From assembly GCA_946481425.1 (NCBI GenBank), contig CAMLNT010000041.1, forward strand, positions 1 through 14,849: a stretch of DNA of 14,849 bases, written 5' to 3'. The notes under the pieces were generated by a model that saw only the letters and a program-made list of their open reading frames with translations, was not told where the DNA came from and ran no database searches. A program made the position numbers and the translations under genes. Origin of the DNA: an uncultured Brevundimonas sp. GTDB lineage: Bacteria; Pseudomonadota; Alphaproteobacteria; Caulobacterales; Caulobacteraceae. This document shows, in pieces, positions 13,994 to 14,849 of the stretch; position 1 is the stretch's first letter; every line of letters begins with the position of its first letter.

Positions 13994-14849
13994 GCGCGGA
14001 AGAGCAGACTTCCGTCGCCGTAGGAATAGAACCGATAGCCGTCTGCGACCGCGTGGTCGTAGGCGGCTTTCATCGTTTCGAGCCCCGCGAAGGCGCTGAC
14101 CAGCATGAACAGGGTCGAGCGCGGCAGGTGGAAGTTGGTCATCAGGACGTCGGCGGCGCGGAAGCGGTAGCCAGGTGTGATGAAGATGGCCGTGTCGCCG
14201 TGAAACGGCCGGATGACGCCATCTTCGCCCGTCGCGCTTTCGAGCAGACGAAGCGAGGTGGTGCCGACGCAGACGATGCGGCCGCCGCGCGCATGCACGG
14301 CATTCAGGGCGTCTGCGGTTTCGGCGGAGACCTCGCCCCATTCCGAATGCATGCGGTGGTCGTCTGTGTCATCGGCCTTGACGGGCAGGAAGGTTCCCGC
14401 GCCGACGTGAAGCGTCACCGCGTGGGTCGAGACGCCGCGCGCCTTGAGCGCCGCGAGCAGATCCGGCGTGAAATGCAGGCCCGCCGTGGGGGCGGCGACG
14501 GAGCCGTCGTGTTCGGCGAAGACGGTCTGGTAGTCGGACCGGTCCCGATCGTCTTCGGGCCGCTGGGCGGCGATGTAGGGGGGCAGGGGCATGACGCCGA
14601 CGTCGCGGATGGCGTCGTCGAGCGCGGGGCCGGCCAGATCGAAGCGAAGCGTGACCAGCCCGTCGTCGCCCTTGGCCTCGGCGGTCGCGTCCAGCCGGCC
14701 GAGCTCGCAGGCGGCGTCGGCGGCATGGCCGAAACGGACGCGGTCGCCGGGCTTGATGCGCTTGCCGGGCTTCATGAAGGCGGACCAGACGTCTGGCGCG
14801 TCGCGGTGGTGCAGGGTGGCTTCGACCGCGACAGGCGGCAGGTCGTCGC
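13990..14849 (-). CDS. queA: S-adenosylmethionine:tRNA ribosyltransferase-isomerase, C-terminal part (runs off right edge)
   Basis: QueA transfers and isomerises the ribosyl part of S-adenosylmethionine onto preQ1 at tRNA position 34, giving epoxyqueuosine; it acts after Tgt in the same pathway. About 285 residues are visible and the frame stays open to the window edge ([20 protein letters not shown] before [12 protein letters not shown]), so roughly the first 60-80 residues are missing. The ATG at 14773-14775 is an internal methionine. Hallmarks present are [54 protein letters not shown] and [19 protein letters not shown], ending GDGSLLFRA. Its stop codon overlaps, tail to tail, that of the DJ-1-like gene in CTAG. 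tgt follows on the same strand 691 bp further on. Confidence 0.95.
   Translation of the reverse strand, partial: DDLPPVAVEATLHHRDAPDVWSAFMKPGKRIKPGDRVRFGHAADAACELGRLDATAEAKGDDGLVTLRFDLAGPALDDAIRDVGVMPLPPYIAAQRPEDDRDRSDYQTVFAEHDGSVAAPTAGLHFTPDLLAALKARGVSTHAVTLHVGAGTFLPVKADDTDDHRMHSEWGEVSAETADALNAVHARGGRIVCVGTTSLRLLESATGEDGVIRPFHGDTAIFITPGYRFRAADVLMTNFHLPRSTLFMLVSAFAGLETMKAAYDHAVADGYRFYSYGDGSLLFRA

Noticed and set aside
14773..14775. ATG as the start of queA
   Set aside because: The frame stays open upstream to the window edge and encodes residues conserved in QueA before this Met, so it is internal.

Overview
The window reads as chromosomal DNA of a GC-rich alphaproteobacterium, most likely Caulobacterales (Caulobacter or Brevundimonas type). 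The grounds are dense high-GC coding, a TamA/TamB pair, an arginine-succinyltransferase cluster, a tRNA-Lys with encoded CCA, and promoter-like elements resembling the Caulobacter housekeeping consensus (TTGACNS / GCTANAWC). The assignment is inference; no search was run. I see no IS element, prophage, CRISPR array or clear sign of recent transfer.

Layout. Positions 1-8661 hold a tight minus-strand array, read right to left: tamA, tamB, an M20-family amidohydrolase, astA, and the 5' part of astD, which runs off the left edge. tamA/tamB and hydrolase/astA overlap, tamB and the hydrolase are 18 nt apart, and astA and astD are joined through a four-codon minicistron. TamA (outer-membrane Omp85 protein) and TamB (inner-membrane-anchored, periplasm-spanning) form the envelope module. 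AstA and AstD are steps 1 and 4 of the arginine succinyltransferase pathway; the M20 enzyme may supply a deacylase step.

Upstream of tamA on the same strand are two small predicted lipoproteins (8720-9004, 9032-9307). They are tandem paralogues: the lipobox and the last 35 residues are conserved, and the Pro/Ala/acidic linker between is divergent. A GCTAGATC -10 element precedes the first of them. Next, also on the minus strand, come a six-TM hybrid histidine kinase (9384-11120) with a terminator-like hairpin over its stop codon, and a tRNA-Lys(TTT) with a good promoter. A plus-strand lipoprotein of unknown function (11350-11919) diverges from the tRNA and may be leaderless.

The right end is a queuosine locus: tgt (12187-13299) and queA (13990 to the edge), both minus strand. 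Between them, on the plus strand, lies a small DJ-1/PfpI-like gene lacking the usual nucleophilic cysteine. Tgt has Ser in place of two of the three cysteines of its structural zinc site, while its catalytic aspartates are intact.

Most worth a second look: the paired lipoproteins in front of tamAB, the altered Tgt zinc site, the Cys-less DJ-1-like protein inside the queuosine locus, the M20 hydrolase at the head of the ast cluster, and the astA/astD junction.
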